A stretch of 64,000 bases of DNA from Apostichopus japonicus. Its lineage: Eukaryota > Echinodermata > Holothuroidea > Aspidochirotida > Stichopodidae. A model generated the notes under the pieces. The model was given only the letters and a program-made list of their open reading frames with translations. It had not been told where the DNA came from and did not search any database. The first letter of the stretch is position 1, and each line of letters begins with the position of its first letter. The DNA lies in assembly GCF_037975245.1 (NCBI RefSeq), contig NC_092563.1, positions 12,762,001 to 12,826,000 on the forward strand, in the 5' to 3' direction. Of the stretch, positions 11,301 to 22,453 are shown one piece after another. The translations under genes and the position numbers were made by a program.

Positions 11301-14300
11301 TGCCCCATAGTCACATTTTCGGCGGTACATATAAGTATATCTTGAGCTATTTTTGATACAGGTAGGCTATGTTACATGACTCACTTCCTTATGCTCTATA
11401 CTGTTCATGTAGCATCTTTCCCATGGTATGGCGAATAACTTTGAACAACGTTTACCTGAGATGTGTTATAATTAACAAATTAATGAAATGCGATTACATT
11501 TAATTTTCAATGTTATGTTCCCTTCTCCTCAGTTTAGTTGTAATAAGAGGCTAGAATGGTAAAACGACTCTTCCAATTACCAATCGGACGTTTGAAACTC
11601 TGTGACGTTATTTCAACTTAACTATACCATCTGATTTGCATGGGGATTGCATTAATTGAACACATGTGGGACACAAAACTATAACACAGTGATTTTTTTT
11701 TCATAACTTGGCAACATGATGCGGGAATTGCGAAAAGGGACATTGAGCAACGTGATATTATTATATATTATTCAGTTCTCCAAAAACACAGCAAAAATTC
11801 GAGTAATAAAAAAAAGAAAGAGAAATGTTGAGATAGTTTGCCCAATAAAATCAGAATTACTTATTTTTGTAAGTATAAATATCTTAACTTTGGGGACCAG
11901 ACAATCTGTTGCAAGAGTGTTGGTGCTAAGAGGCCACCCCCCCCCCCCACCTACAATTGCTATCTTACTAAAGGCCGCATCACAGGAACTGAAAAAAATG
12001 ATTGATGTTATTCTATGTTCATAATTTTTCTTCTGCTGTTGTATCGTCTAATCAGGGAAGTGTTATACCTGTCCTATTACATTCAAAGCGAAATAAAACC
12101 TCAACCATTTCTTGAAAACGTCAATATGGATTCCGACTGGAAGAAGGTCTTGTCCATGATAAACTCCTCTGTCTCGATTATCAACATTCTTAAACTTGCG
12201 ATATTGTGTTTGTGACACCTTCAGAAATTCAATAAATTAAGAGTATTGAGCAATGTCCATTTCCACCTGAAATAATAATACATTTGACAACCTTTCAAAG
12301 CAAGAAATATGTGTTTGCACACTGACGATATTTTTGACGAACTTTTTTTTTCGTATAGGCTTCGAGAAAACGCAACGCTTGTGTTTTGATTGTTTTGATT
12401 ATTATCAGCACTACTCTATATAGTTTTTGTTCTTCGTTGTGTATTGGATAGAAATGTTTTCGATGAGAATCCGACTATTCAAAAGGATACTTTATAAGGC
12501 ACTGTAAAACATACTCCCTATACATGAATACATATATAAAAATGTCATACATTCCATGAAACATCGCGCCATGTTTAAGAAACTGCAAACTGCTGGAATT
12601 ATTCTAATAAAATAGTACAAAAGGCAGTTCTTCTATACCTTCAAATTGTGTGATATAAACTATTGTTCACGAATTTTGCGATGGAAGTCAGCTCATCATT
12701 TACCTATAGGCCAACCACGATCCAAAGAAATAGGCTTGTCTGACAATAACTTGATATGTGCTACCTTGACTTCCGTCCTCCGAATCATCCAATTTCCATG
12801 ATTTTCTTTTTTTTAAACTTTTTCATCACCTCTTCCCTCCTTTTAATTACAACATGTTCGATATGCGAGCCGATGCTATAGCAATTGGCAACGAAATCCT
12901 TCCCTTTAGTTTTCCTTCTTCTGAGAGGTAGTCAAACACAGGAGCTACACGAACTCATTTCGATGGCCACTTGTTTAAGGGTCGCTCAGGCACACTGGCG
13001 GCACATTTGAAGTGTTCGTTTTTAATACGTATCATTAGGATTAAATCATTCATAACGACACCGATATTAAATTCATATAAATTTTTCAAGTGTTGGTTAG
13101 TGCGATAAATTAGAGTTTTAAGGTGATGGTTTCGTCATTTATCACGTAACTTGACAGTGCGGTTCTGACTTGATCTTTGGATAATGTTTACACGAGTTAG
13201 TCAACGATCGTTTCGAACAATGCTTGACCGTCTGTACAACGTAGAAACGCATATGACAGATGATATAGGTCTATGTACAGGTAACTTTTTGATATTCTTG
13301 TTTGCTTTCGAGCGTGGAAGTATGGTGTCTGGGAGAAATGTCAAGAGAGAAAAGTCAGATGAGATGAAGAGAGGAGGTATGAGATGAAGGAATGAAAAAA
13401 CGAAAACATCAAAATGTAGAATGAGACGTGAAGGGTGTTTATACAACTATCGAACGAATAATATCATAAAATTGAAGGGGAAAGAAACCGTGAACAGATG
13501 ATGAAAGCATCCGAGGAAGTGTGAGTGAGATTTTTTATGTTATACAAAAGAAGAGAAGTTAAGCCATACTGAAAAATTTAAATATATATCTTTATGTAAC
13601 CTCTATGGTATTGTGAAGCTATGTAACTGCTTAAACATGGGAAATGCATCTCGTACCCAAAACAAGGCTATTTGACTATACAGTCTAATGAACATTACTG
13701 ATGGAGAAATTATTCAAACAATAAAAAACATACAGATTCAGTCAACTATTTTTCACGTTCAATGTCCGTGCAAAAATGATGAACAAAACATCCGTTCACA
13801 GTATGGGAGTTACGACATATTTTTTTTATAAATATTAAATCTGTTCGTATATGAAAATGTTGAAGTGAATTTACATAGAAGTTCAACAATTTGAAATAAG
13901 GGTTTACCTAGTTTGTGTTCTCAGTCAGTCAGTCGGGATATGAAGCGTCACTTTTATTTGCAAAGATGACCACTTACTATGCCGATGAGAATTAGTACAA
14001 ATATTCAATGGTAAACAGTATAAGTTCAGTAAATGTATAACTAAGTTTAGTCAGCGCAGAAACCCCTATGCAAACACCTAGCAGAGTATATCGCTTAAAG
14101 TATATGGTTTACTATAAACTACGATATCCATGTTTTTATTTCTGAATGAGAATAAAGATGAACTAAAGGGAAGCAAACTTTATTATCAAAGCCAAGTTAC
14201 AATTCATGATCAGTGTTCAGCTCATAATAGCCTTTATCAACGTACAAGTGAAAACGTGTCTCATAGAATGTTACTGTATAATCCTTTCTGTGTTCGTATT

Positions 14301-14785
14301 CGACTCTCTATAACGTTATTGTTTCTATTGGTAAAATAACTATAAATATCGTCAAGAACTCGTTTATTTCATGAAGATCTGACTTTTATAGAACCATATA
14401 AAGTCGGATGTGATCCTCTATGTGTACATGGTTGCTTACTATGTCATTCCGGATTCAACCACTTGAATAAAAAAGGTTTTTTTTTTCGTGGCTAAAACAT
14501 TGAGATTTTTAGCATATTCCAATTGGCCATTCTCCTGATTGAGATTGGCTAATACATGGAAGATGTGCAATACATGATTACAGTAGCATGCACAACTATG
14601 TGTTTCTTGAAATGCCATCCTTCAGAAAACGATTTATCATAACAAATCATATTTACATTCAAATCATAACCATACATCTAATCTAAAGTGTAGTGAGATA
14701 ATGCTAATTGAACTTTGACCTTGCTATACATTGTGCTGTTCCATCAAACTTTACTTAACACTGACACGATTACACCGTTTGACAG
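8334..14785. other. Long unassigned AT-rich stretch
   Basis: No supported gene. It includes a cryptically repetitive CATTCA-rich patch (10430-10600), poly-C runs near 9026, 10777 and 11940, and a chance frame at 13184-13387. I see no transposon ends with flanking duplications. Confidence 0.4.
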
Positions 14786-14832
14786 AAAATGAAGTGAACA
14801 AGGGCGGTGTTGTTCACACGATTCAAGTGCAG
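14786..14832 (+). CDS. Possible small internal exon (47 nt)
   Basis: The segment is bounded by TTTGACAG on the left and a textbook donor, CAG followed by GTAAGA, on the right. Only one of the three frames is open across it. That frame begins with two leftover bases and then reads NEVNKGGVVHTIQVQ, a plausible soluble-protein composition. No neighbouring exon was found that would join it, and the acceptor pyrimidine tract is only fair. Treat it as a splice-signal candidate. Confidence 0.2.
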
Positions 14833-16783
14833 GTAAGACGGTGATACTTACCTTGCTTACCTTGATCTAGAAATATCATCGATAGTAGTTTGTGTAGTTC
14901 TATAATTAGCTAAACGTAACATCTCTTCAGCCTTAACAAAACACTGGTTGCTTTCAGTATGGAAATATACTATGTAAAAGATTGCGTGTTTTAATATTGG
15001 GTCACGCCAATTTTACACCCTTGTAATAGGTAAATGGGGGTATAGCCTGCGTGCTCTTTGTTCTCCTTCCCCGCGACCTCCCCCCCCCCCCCCCCGGCAT
15101 TATTTTTGCTTGTTTTCTCAAACAAATAGCTTAGAACGTGATTAGAACATCAGTGTGGATAAATTGTTTTTTTTTCAGAGCGACATCTTCCAGTTCTGTT
15201 TGATCTACGTTTTGATAAAAAATCAACATTTTCGTTTATTAATATTGAATGAATCTCGACATAGAACAATTCACGAATTAGTGATCCCCACTGAATGAGT
15301 ACTGAAAGTGCAGGTTTCCATTTACTTCATTTTTTACGGTATGCAGTCGCCGGAAGGAGGAAGCCAGTAACTTCATTCATTATATTCCGTTACCTATGCT
15401 CAAGCGATGCACCTTTCATTTGACATGATCTAGTGGCAGCTAATGGGCCAGTTTGCCGACTAGCACATGGACTAGACTAAAAGCGATGTCAACGTGCAGG
15501 TCGCAAGAAATTCGGAGATCGATGGACTTCAAATGAGTTTGACTACGGATTGTTTCTGCCATCAGCAGTCACTTGTTCGACCAAGTTTACTCGCTTCAAT
15601 GGAGGGTATAAGATAATCCATACCATGAATGTAATCGCTTTAATCGAGAAACAAAAAGGTCAGCTAACCAGTTTCCTCCGAACTACATGAGATTTTGAAA
15701 AGATTACCACCTCTTACTTACCAATATTTTCCCCTCTGCGGTTCCTTTAAAACTAACAATATTTTAAAGAGATTTAAGGCACCTATAATTGGTTTATATG
15801 TCATCTGTCTATATGAAGCAGTAACTCAAATGTTGTTTAAACGTGGAACTTGTTGCAGAAGGGGGAGTTCGTGTTGGATATTAGAGAAGTCGTGTTTGCT
15901 GAACGAGACAAACGGAGGCGGATAAGCATTTGAACAATTACCAGACAGCTTTTAAGTTGCTTTTCTCGAGTAGGTGTAAATATGTGTATTAAGGGTGAAT
16001 CTTAGGGTCAAATTCAGCATTGTTTTACTCTTGGCGGCAAGTGCAATGTAAGCTCTTGAGGCGAAAGAAGTCTGGAGCTTGTTTCGGGCAACTTCAGAAG
16101 TATTTTGAACACCAATGCAAACTATCGAAATTCAATAGACTGTTGGCAAATAGGTTAAAGTTGGGTGTTATGGTTAATACCTTGTGGCAACGACTACAAA
16201 AGAATTCATATGCAAACTTTGCCTGTTGATACCAGATATGAAACGATGTAGTACTGAGAGATGAGGTCGTCACATAGATTAGTGCAGAAGACCAATATCA
16301 GACCGGGAGAACTGATCCCATGTTGGAATTTTAAGTTACTTTTCAATCTCAGTCGTACCATCTGCATTGAATGCATTATTCTAAGGCGATTGTGTAATTA
16401 AAACAGTAATCCTTCTATTCAAGTATAGTAATGTATTTAAGAGTCCAAGTCGGCAATTTCAAAGACTGTTGTGGAATGGTAATACAGTAAACTTCCTTTC
16501 ATCTCACTTTCTCTATGCATTTCTGATAAGCGTAAACCTACGTCACCGATAGTATTGAGTGTATCCACAAGGGTAAAGTTCGTTCAGTCCATTGATCAAC
16601 CAATTTGAGTAGCAGTCTGTTCTGCAGAAATATATTTCTTCATATTTTAATTAGTAATTATACGCCTAAATCAGTTGAAGCTGCTAAGTTAGAAACGTCA
16701 GGCCCGCGTTGCAGTAAACTGGCTTGTTAGTAGATGTTTTATCTCATTTCTCTCTCACACACCCTCTCCACCCACTTCCGCCC
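14833..16783. other. Unassigned stretch
   Basis: It holds a 16-base poly-C run (15080-15095). An open frame at 16020-16229 is rich in Lys, Arg, Gln and Cys but lacks convincing splice signals. I cannot assign it. Confidence 0.4.
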
Positions 16784-16839
16784 ATAGGCATAGGAGGCGG
16801 GGGCTAGGGGGGGCTGCAGCCCCCCGACCAAAATTTTTG

Positions 16840-17009
16840 GTGAAAATTCGGGCAATATGCTGAGATTTTTTCGGGCACCTACTGAAAGAAGAATAACTTG
16901 CAATGTGTTTCTCATTTTTTTGGGGTGAAAATTCGGGCAATATGCAAAGAATTTTTCGGGCACCTACGGAAAGAAGAATAATTTGCAATGTGTTTTTCAA
17001 TGGTTAAAC
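16840..17009. repeat. 85-bp direct duplication inside the transposon
   Basis: Two adjacent copies of a segment beginning TGAAAATTCGGGCAATATGC (16841 and 16926) differ at a handful of positions, so this is an old internal tandem duplication. Confidence 0.88.
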
Positions 17010-17142
17010 TGATATTATTATTATCGTTATTATTGTAACGACTTCCCCAATAATTATAACCAATATGGAAGGGTAATAACAGGGAAAATAAAGCCAAAAT
17101 TTTTCGAGCGCTTCGCGCGCATTTAACATCTTATTGTGCATG

Positions 17143-17204
17143 TCATATATAGGCATTCATCGGTTATCGGCATGTGATGTAATAACCGATGAATGCCTAT
17201 ATGA
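17143..17204. repeat. Hairpin with ~23-bp arms
   Basis: TCATATA plus GGCATTCATCGGTTAT (17143-17167) is followed by a 14-base loop and the full complement at 17182-17204, with one extra TA on the left arm. It ends just before the nested MITE and may be a separate foldback insertion or part of the outer element. Confidence 0.75.
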
Positions 17205-17211
17205 TAGCACA

Positions 17212-17488
17212 TTAAAGCAGCATTTTGCGTCTTTTTCTATGATTTTTCTCAACCGCACTGACTCCACTATGCCATAACGACATACATAACTAGCTTATCT
17301 ATTTATATCTTACTTCAAATGGTGGCATAAAAGTCGAAAAATTTGCAACTTTCAACTTTGTTTTCTCCAAGATATTTTCTTGGCTAATATCTTAGTTTGC
17401 TGTTTTGTGATTGATATATATGTAGAAAACCTCGATGGACATGTCAGAAAAGTAGAAAACGGGGACCCAACGCAAAATGTTGCTTTGA
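17212..17488 (+). mobile_element. TTAA-type MITE, short copy
   Basis: It begins TTAA then AGCAGCATTTTGCG and ends CGCAAAATGTTGCTT, giving about 18-bp terminal inverted repeats. The right TTAA has decayed to TTGA. It aligns at both ends with the longer element at 48198-48819 but lacks about 350 bp of its middle, so it is an internal deletion derivative or a sibling family. TTAA targets are used by the Kolobok and piggyBac superfamilies; no transposase is present to decide. Confidence 0.8.
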
Positions 17489-17581
17489 GATGTTGAACGC
17501 GAATTTTGGTTATATTTTTCGGACAAGTCGTTTCAGCCCCCCCCCCCCCCCCCAAATCAAATCAGGCTCCTACGCCTATGC

Positions 17582-18821
17582 ACTTCCCCTCCCACTCTCT
17601 CTCTCAATATATGTTCTTCTTCTTCGGAACGTTATGATTCTGCCACAGAGAGATGTCGCTATAGCGTATATGCCAAGCAGTGCCTGTTTAACACCGTTCA
17701 TCCGTTTCGTTCCTTTGGATAGGATCAAGAAGTATGTTTCATATCATAGAAAATGTATACGTAACTGGTAGAATAAAGAGTCAAAACTCTAGAATCCTAA
17801 CATTACTTCGCCCTCGCAACATTTTGCTAAAACAGAACGACATATATGAACCTTTTTTTTCTGAAGTCCACACCGCCCACATATACATCATGCCCCCACT
17901 ATATGCACCATCCACGCTTACTTAACTAACATGTACGTAGATTTGTTAGTTACCTATAAACGTGTTAATAGATAATATTCTCGAGAACGGGTTTCATTTT
18001 TTTTTTCTTCAGTTAATCTTGAATCTTTGAAATCAAAGCAGGAAGCTGAGATTTGAATGACAAGATTCGGAACAATATCTTCGATGGGTTTCAGCCTGCA
18101 AGGCTTATTATAAGCGTGGGAAGTTTCTGAACCTTCGAATTAAAGACAGCCAGGCTTTCGCCATATGTTTCCTTCACCTACAAATTCATTTATTTTCATA
18201 ACTGATACCAGTGAAAATCTGTTGCATGAACTTGATAGGTTATCGATAAAAATAAGTCACGAACTACAATACTTTAATTTGTCAATTTTATCAAGATGAG
18301 ACGTGTATACACACGCACATACTGTAAAGCAAACAAGACACGCCAGCCAAGCGGTAGCTGATGAACAAATGACGTCATGACAATGCACGAACTCAAAGTT
18401 AAAGGACATGCGTTGTTGACAAAAAAATCATACAAGAGTCATTTAGTAACTCGAATACTCATTCTTAAAGAGAACAATTGAAATTTAACAGTTTTACTCC
18501 CTAACAGAAAAGTTAGTCATGTTAACGTTGCATATTCATTTTTCTTTTTAATTTGAAACAATTAATTTGCAATGATTCATTTTAGACTAGAGGAAAACTA
18601 AAACTGAGAATGTTTCCAACTTAACTTAATATCAATTTTTCCCCCCTCCGTACTGATGTTTTTTTTTTCTTCGACGAGCATAACCGAGCGTAAATGTAAT
18701 TTTCTGGTTTCTAGTTTTATCTGTAATCTTTGGATATAAAAACAAAATACAAGCCGGTGATGTGCACCTGATTTCAACTTGAGGGGGGGGGGGTGATTGG
18801 GAGGAGGCACGTTTTATATAG
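17582..18821. other. Unassigned stretch
   Basis: It opens with a CT-rich patch after the transposon and otherwise shows no gene. A TGACGTCA site lies at 18370-18377 and an 11-base poly-G run just before the candidate exon. Confidence 0.4.
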
Positions 18822-19028
18822 GAACCCTTCTGTGAGGACGTTTTGGGCCCGGAGGAGTGGTCTGATTCTTTCGCAGCTGAAAGAAAAATTCCGCCGACTG
18901 GACGTTTAACCCCGACTGACGATGGAGTTGGCGGGGTTATGACCCCAGTACCCATTGCTCATGTCACTGATAAAGGCCTTCGTTCATATATGTTAGGTAT
19001 ATTGGCAGACTACCGTGTGGTAGTATAG
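18822..19028 (+). CDS. Possible terminal exon (68 codons), unrecognised
   Basis: An open frame starts immediately after TTTTATATAG, a possible acceptor, and runs 68 codons to TAG. About half its bases are G or C, well above the surrounding sequence, which is the main reason to list it. The predicted protein begins EPFCEDVLGPEEW, has a proline, glycine and threonine-rich middle, and ends with a more hydrophobic stretch ending ADYRVVV. I recognise no domain. The opposite strand is also open over part of it, which weakens the call, and no upstream exon or nearby poly(A) signal was identified. It may be a relic of a mobile-element ORF. Confidence 0.25.
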   Translation, partial: EPFCEDVLGPEEWSDSFAAERKIPPTGRLTPTDDGVGGVMTPVPIAHVTDKGLRSYMLGILADYRVVV

Positions 19029-21763
19029 GGAGTAAACACAGTCTAGGGACTGCTCTGCAACTACTATGCAACCAGTCTTCCCCTTTGCTCAATTACTGTC
19101 CTATTAGTGTAATGATCAGTGTGATTTTAATTAGTTGATAAGTATAAGATTATTAAGCTATCAAGAATAACGCGCTATAGTAATTCAAATTGTTTTATTC
19201 TTTGAACAGTTCTTTAATTCATATCAGATTAAAGCTACTGTTGAGCCAGTGAATTATCAAAGCTAGACTCAGTATTACCCAAAAGAAGAACTTTCTGTAG
19301 ACGTGTTATGGTTTATGTGTCGGACCATCGAGTTGTTCAATAGGGTCGGACCTACATGACACTGCAGTAGTTTGTGATGCAGGTCCAAATCATGTAGGCT
19401 TGTGTCTATGATTGGTTCCTTGGGATATTTTATCACACTTAATTTATGTCAGTATTTATTTGGAATTATGATGTATTATAGATGGGCTTTATGCAAGGTT
19501 TATGAACAAGGAAGTTGAAAGACAAGATAATACGGGACAGTCTGTTTGCAATTTCCTGTGAAACTCTTCACTTTTCAGGCTAGTTTAACGTTTCTCTCCT
19601 TCATTGGTTTCATATGTACACAAAGGTCATTAGAGGCTCACGGAATAATGCTTTCGAAGAATAATAATAATGCAGTAGTAGGCTAGAAGCAATATGTTTC
19701 GTCAGGATTGTCCCTGGGATGGAATGTTAATTTTAATAATTATGCTAAATATTCATTGATCAAAACAATGAATTACAGGAAATGTAGATGGTGCGGTTGA
19801 AATGGTTCTACGCTGCATTTAGGATTCTCATGGCGCCGCCGATCCAGATTCATGTAGGGTACAACCGGCATGCTTTTCGACCTAATTTAAAGTCGAAATA
19901 TGCCTCAGAATGCACCACTTGGCGTCAATTTGTTTCTGGGTAAGGCAGACCCCCTAGACCCCTACATAGGAGGCGGTTTTAACGAACACAGCACCACACC
20001 CATCCGTTATAAACTCTTGGATTAACCATGTTTTTCCGGGTTCATAATAGATTACTTAGAGCACCCAACCAGATTCAATCATCAGCATTCAGTTAACCTC
20101 ATAAATAAAATAGAATGCTTATAAAAAGAATACTTATAACTATGGAAAGAACTTGGACTCATCATATCTTTCGTCAATGATGTGTATGGCGATATATTCC
20201 ATTGTTGCACTATGGAATTACTTTACCCTGTAAGGGTAATATTTCCATGGTTACACCGTATGCAAGTTTCTTGCACAACAAGGATATGAGATGTCAAAAC
20301 TAGCGGTCTTTGTTCTAAAGAGTTACTGTTTGTATCAACGTTCCATGATGTAAAGAAAAAAGAACAGTTTGTTGTAAGAAGTGAATGACAGATTGGACGT
20401 CACACCTGCGCACACGGTAACTCTAGTATTATTAAATCCGAAGTACTACAGGTGTACTTAATGAAAGAGTCATTACCTTATTCATAGTAGATAATAGAAC
20501 CCATCATTTGCGTACATGCAACGATGTACACGGAGAACAATATGTGACGTGTTTAAGTTTATCTGTTAACCACCAGAACTGTAACAGAAGATGTTAAACA
20601 AATTAGATGTATCACTTGCATGTTACTTCTTTCCAACGAGACCAACCGCAAACGAGATCAATGTTTCAGCTTTTGAAAGCATTTATATGTCAACTTCTAA
20701 AGGGTAGGTATTTTCACCTGTACAAAATGTAATCTAACACTTTAAATGCGGCTCGCGTAGGTTAAATATCCTCAAAGCTGGTTTACTTGAAGCCTTTTGT
20801 TTGGAATTCCATCTATTGTTCTCGTTGAATTGAATACTTGTAATCAGTAGCCGTGATTTCTTTCGGCTTGACGCAAGATGATTTGAACAAAAGGAGGAAA
20901 TAGGCTCTATTGTTCAGTCAACATCTTAAGTTTAAGCGAGAATTAGTTCTCATTGGAGTTATCAATTGTGTTGCAGGAAAGATACTCGCTTCGAACCAAC
21001 ACCAAACTTCTATTTCCGACGTGTGATACTTTTGCACCTGTGTTTTTCATGAGTAGAGTTTCATCTTTTGGCGTGATGTTTTTTTTTTTTCATTCAATGT
21101 TCAAAGATCAAAACTGGGGTCTTTTAGACACTGCGTTCCATGTGAATCTCTTCACACGGTCACAAGTGTGTTTGTCAAGATTACTATTAAGTGACATGTA
21201 CAGAGTCCTTTGTTCAAAAGCGTACAGACGATCAAACGTGTAAACACGTCGACACAAAGAATATTTCCAGAAGGAGGATATTCATGACATATTTAGCATT
21301 TTGAAAGAAACTTATTTGTTACATTAAAATGTCCAAATAAACTTTTATCACAGCTTATAATTACACATTATAGGTGCGATATTTGTCTTAGCCTATAACT
21401 TTATGGCTCGCGTATAACTTAAGGACGTTTATTTGAATGATATGTTTAATAATAGGTAACGAAACAGCATAACTTATGTTATATGTTAGATGTAATAAAT
21501 AAAAGAAAAATGTATACATTTTTGATAAAATAAACAACACATTTACCAGGCGATAAAATTACACAAGGAAACCCTTTTCACATATTCTTTTTATGGATGT
21601 GGATGTTCTCTTTTTCGGCGAATTTGCACTGTTGTATTTTATATCAATAACCTGGGAATGAATTTGAAGCATGATATATGCCAGCTAGTTCATCTTCACA
21701 CAACCTGCGATGGAAGCACCAACAACTAGACTATAGCATAGAACTAACCAAATGTACTTAAAT
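19029..21763. other. Unassigned stretch with degenerate transposon debris
   Basis: Around 19.83-20.0 kb there is a GC-richer fragment with CAGACCCCCTAGACCCCTAC-type sequence, of the kind found near ends of decayed animal DNA transposons. No terminal repeats can be defined. Nothing else is supported. Confidence 0.3.
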
Positions 21764-22340
21764 TTAACGGATTGGTTCAGTTGTCATACATGTTTATGTG
21801 ATATGAAAGAGGACAATAAAAGAAACACAATGGTGAAAAACTGTTCAAATATCTTTTTTCGGTTAAAGAGATATTCAAGTGTAAAGTTTTATCAGATTGT
21901 GTAGAAACTGCTGAAATCTGACTAGCTGTGATGTCACATCCTCACATTCCAGAAATGTTTTTGTTTTTTTCTCTAAATATTTTGTGAGATTTCATGACTT
22001 TCAACCAAAAGATATGTCAGGAGATCTCATATTTGTCAAAGGAAGTATTTGAGATTAAACATCTGAAGAATTTTTGATTATATTATTTTCAAATGTGTTA
22101 AAAAATGTAAATAATTTTTAAAGAAATATATTCACAAATGTTAAGGAAGTGAGGATGTGACGTCACACCCTAACAGTAATTCTTTCTACACCAGTCGTTT
22201 TCAAAGAAATTTGATATCTTCAAAGTGTCATATCTCCTTAACAGTGCATGCTATCATGGTAGTTTCTTCACTGTTCTTTTTGTCTTTTTGTTCTCTTTCA
22301 TACAAAATAGACATGTCAAACACCTGAACCAATCCTTTAA
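21764..22340. mobile_element. TTAA MITE with ~50-bp terminal inverted repeats
   Basis: TTAA at 21764-21767 and 22337-22340 bracket the element. The termini match as inverted repeats for about 50 bp, starting (C/A)GGATTGGTTCAG and including GTATGAAAGAG(G/A)ACA. A subterminal inverted pair of 18 bp, one mismatch, lies at 21928-21945 and 22149-22166, so the whole element can fold back on itself; the right copy contains a perfect TGACGTCA. There is no coding frame. The TTAA duplication and long ends fit a Kolobok- or piggyBac-mobilised MITE. This is the best-delimited transposon in the window. Confidence 0.85.
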
Positions 22341-22363
22341 TTAACTGGTATCGTTTCATTTAT

Positions 22364-22368
22364 ATATA

Positions 22369-22449
<81 letters not shown>
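22364..22449. repeat. (TA)n microsatellite
   Basis: About 85 bp of TA repeat with one interruption, beginning 24 bp after the MITE. Confidence 0.93.

Positions 22450-22453
<4 letters not shown>

Larger units (their letters stand above)
16784..17581. mobile_element. hAT-like non-autonomous DNA transposon with a nested MITE
   Basis: The ends are inverted repeats: CATAGGCATAGGAGGC on the left and GGCTCCTACGCCTATG on the right (two mismatches). The flanks read ACTTCCGC and ACTTCCCC, an 8-bp near-duplication of the length hAT transposases leave, though both sides are CT-rich. Inside are a direct duplication (16840-17009), a 23-bp-arm hairpin (17143-17204), a second element with TTAA-type ends (17212-17488) and a 17-base poly-C run near the right end. 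There is no transposase frame. Superfamily assignment is by end sequence and duplication length only. Confidence 0.55.

Noticed and set aside
18632-18955. A 107-residue minus-strand frame with Ser/Pro-rich composition
   Set aside because: It crosses poly-G/C and T-rich tracts and has no splice sites; the plus strand has the better boundary.
20217-20256. Small inverted repeat around TTACCCTGTAAGGGTAA
   Set aside because: Arms of only 7-8 bp, expected by chance in a window this size.
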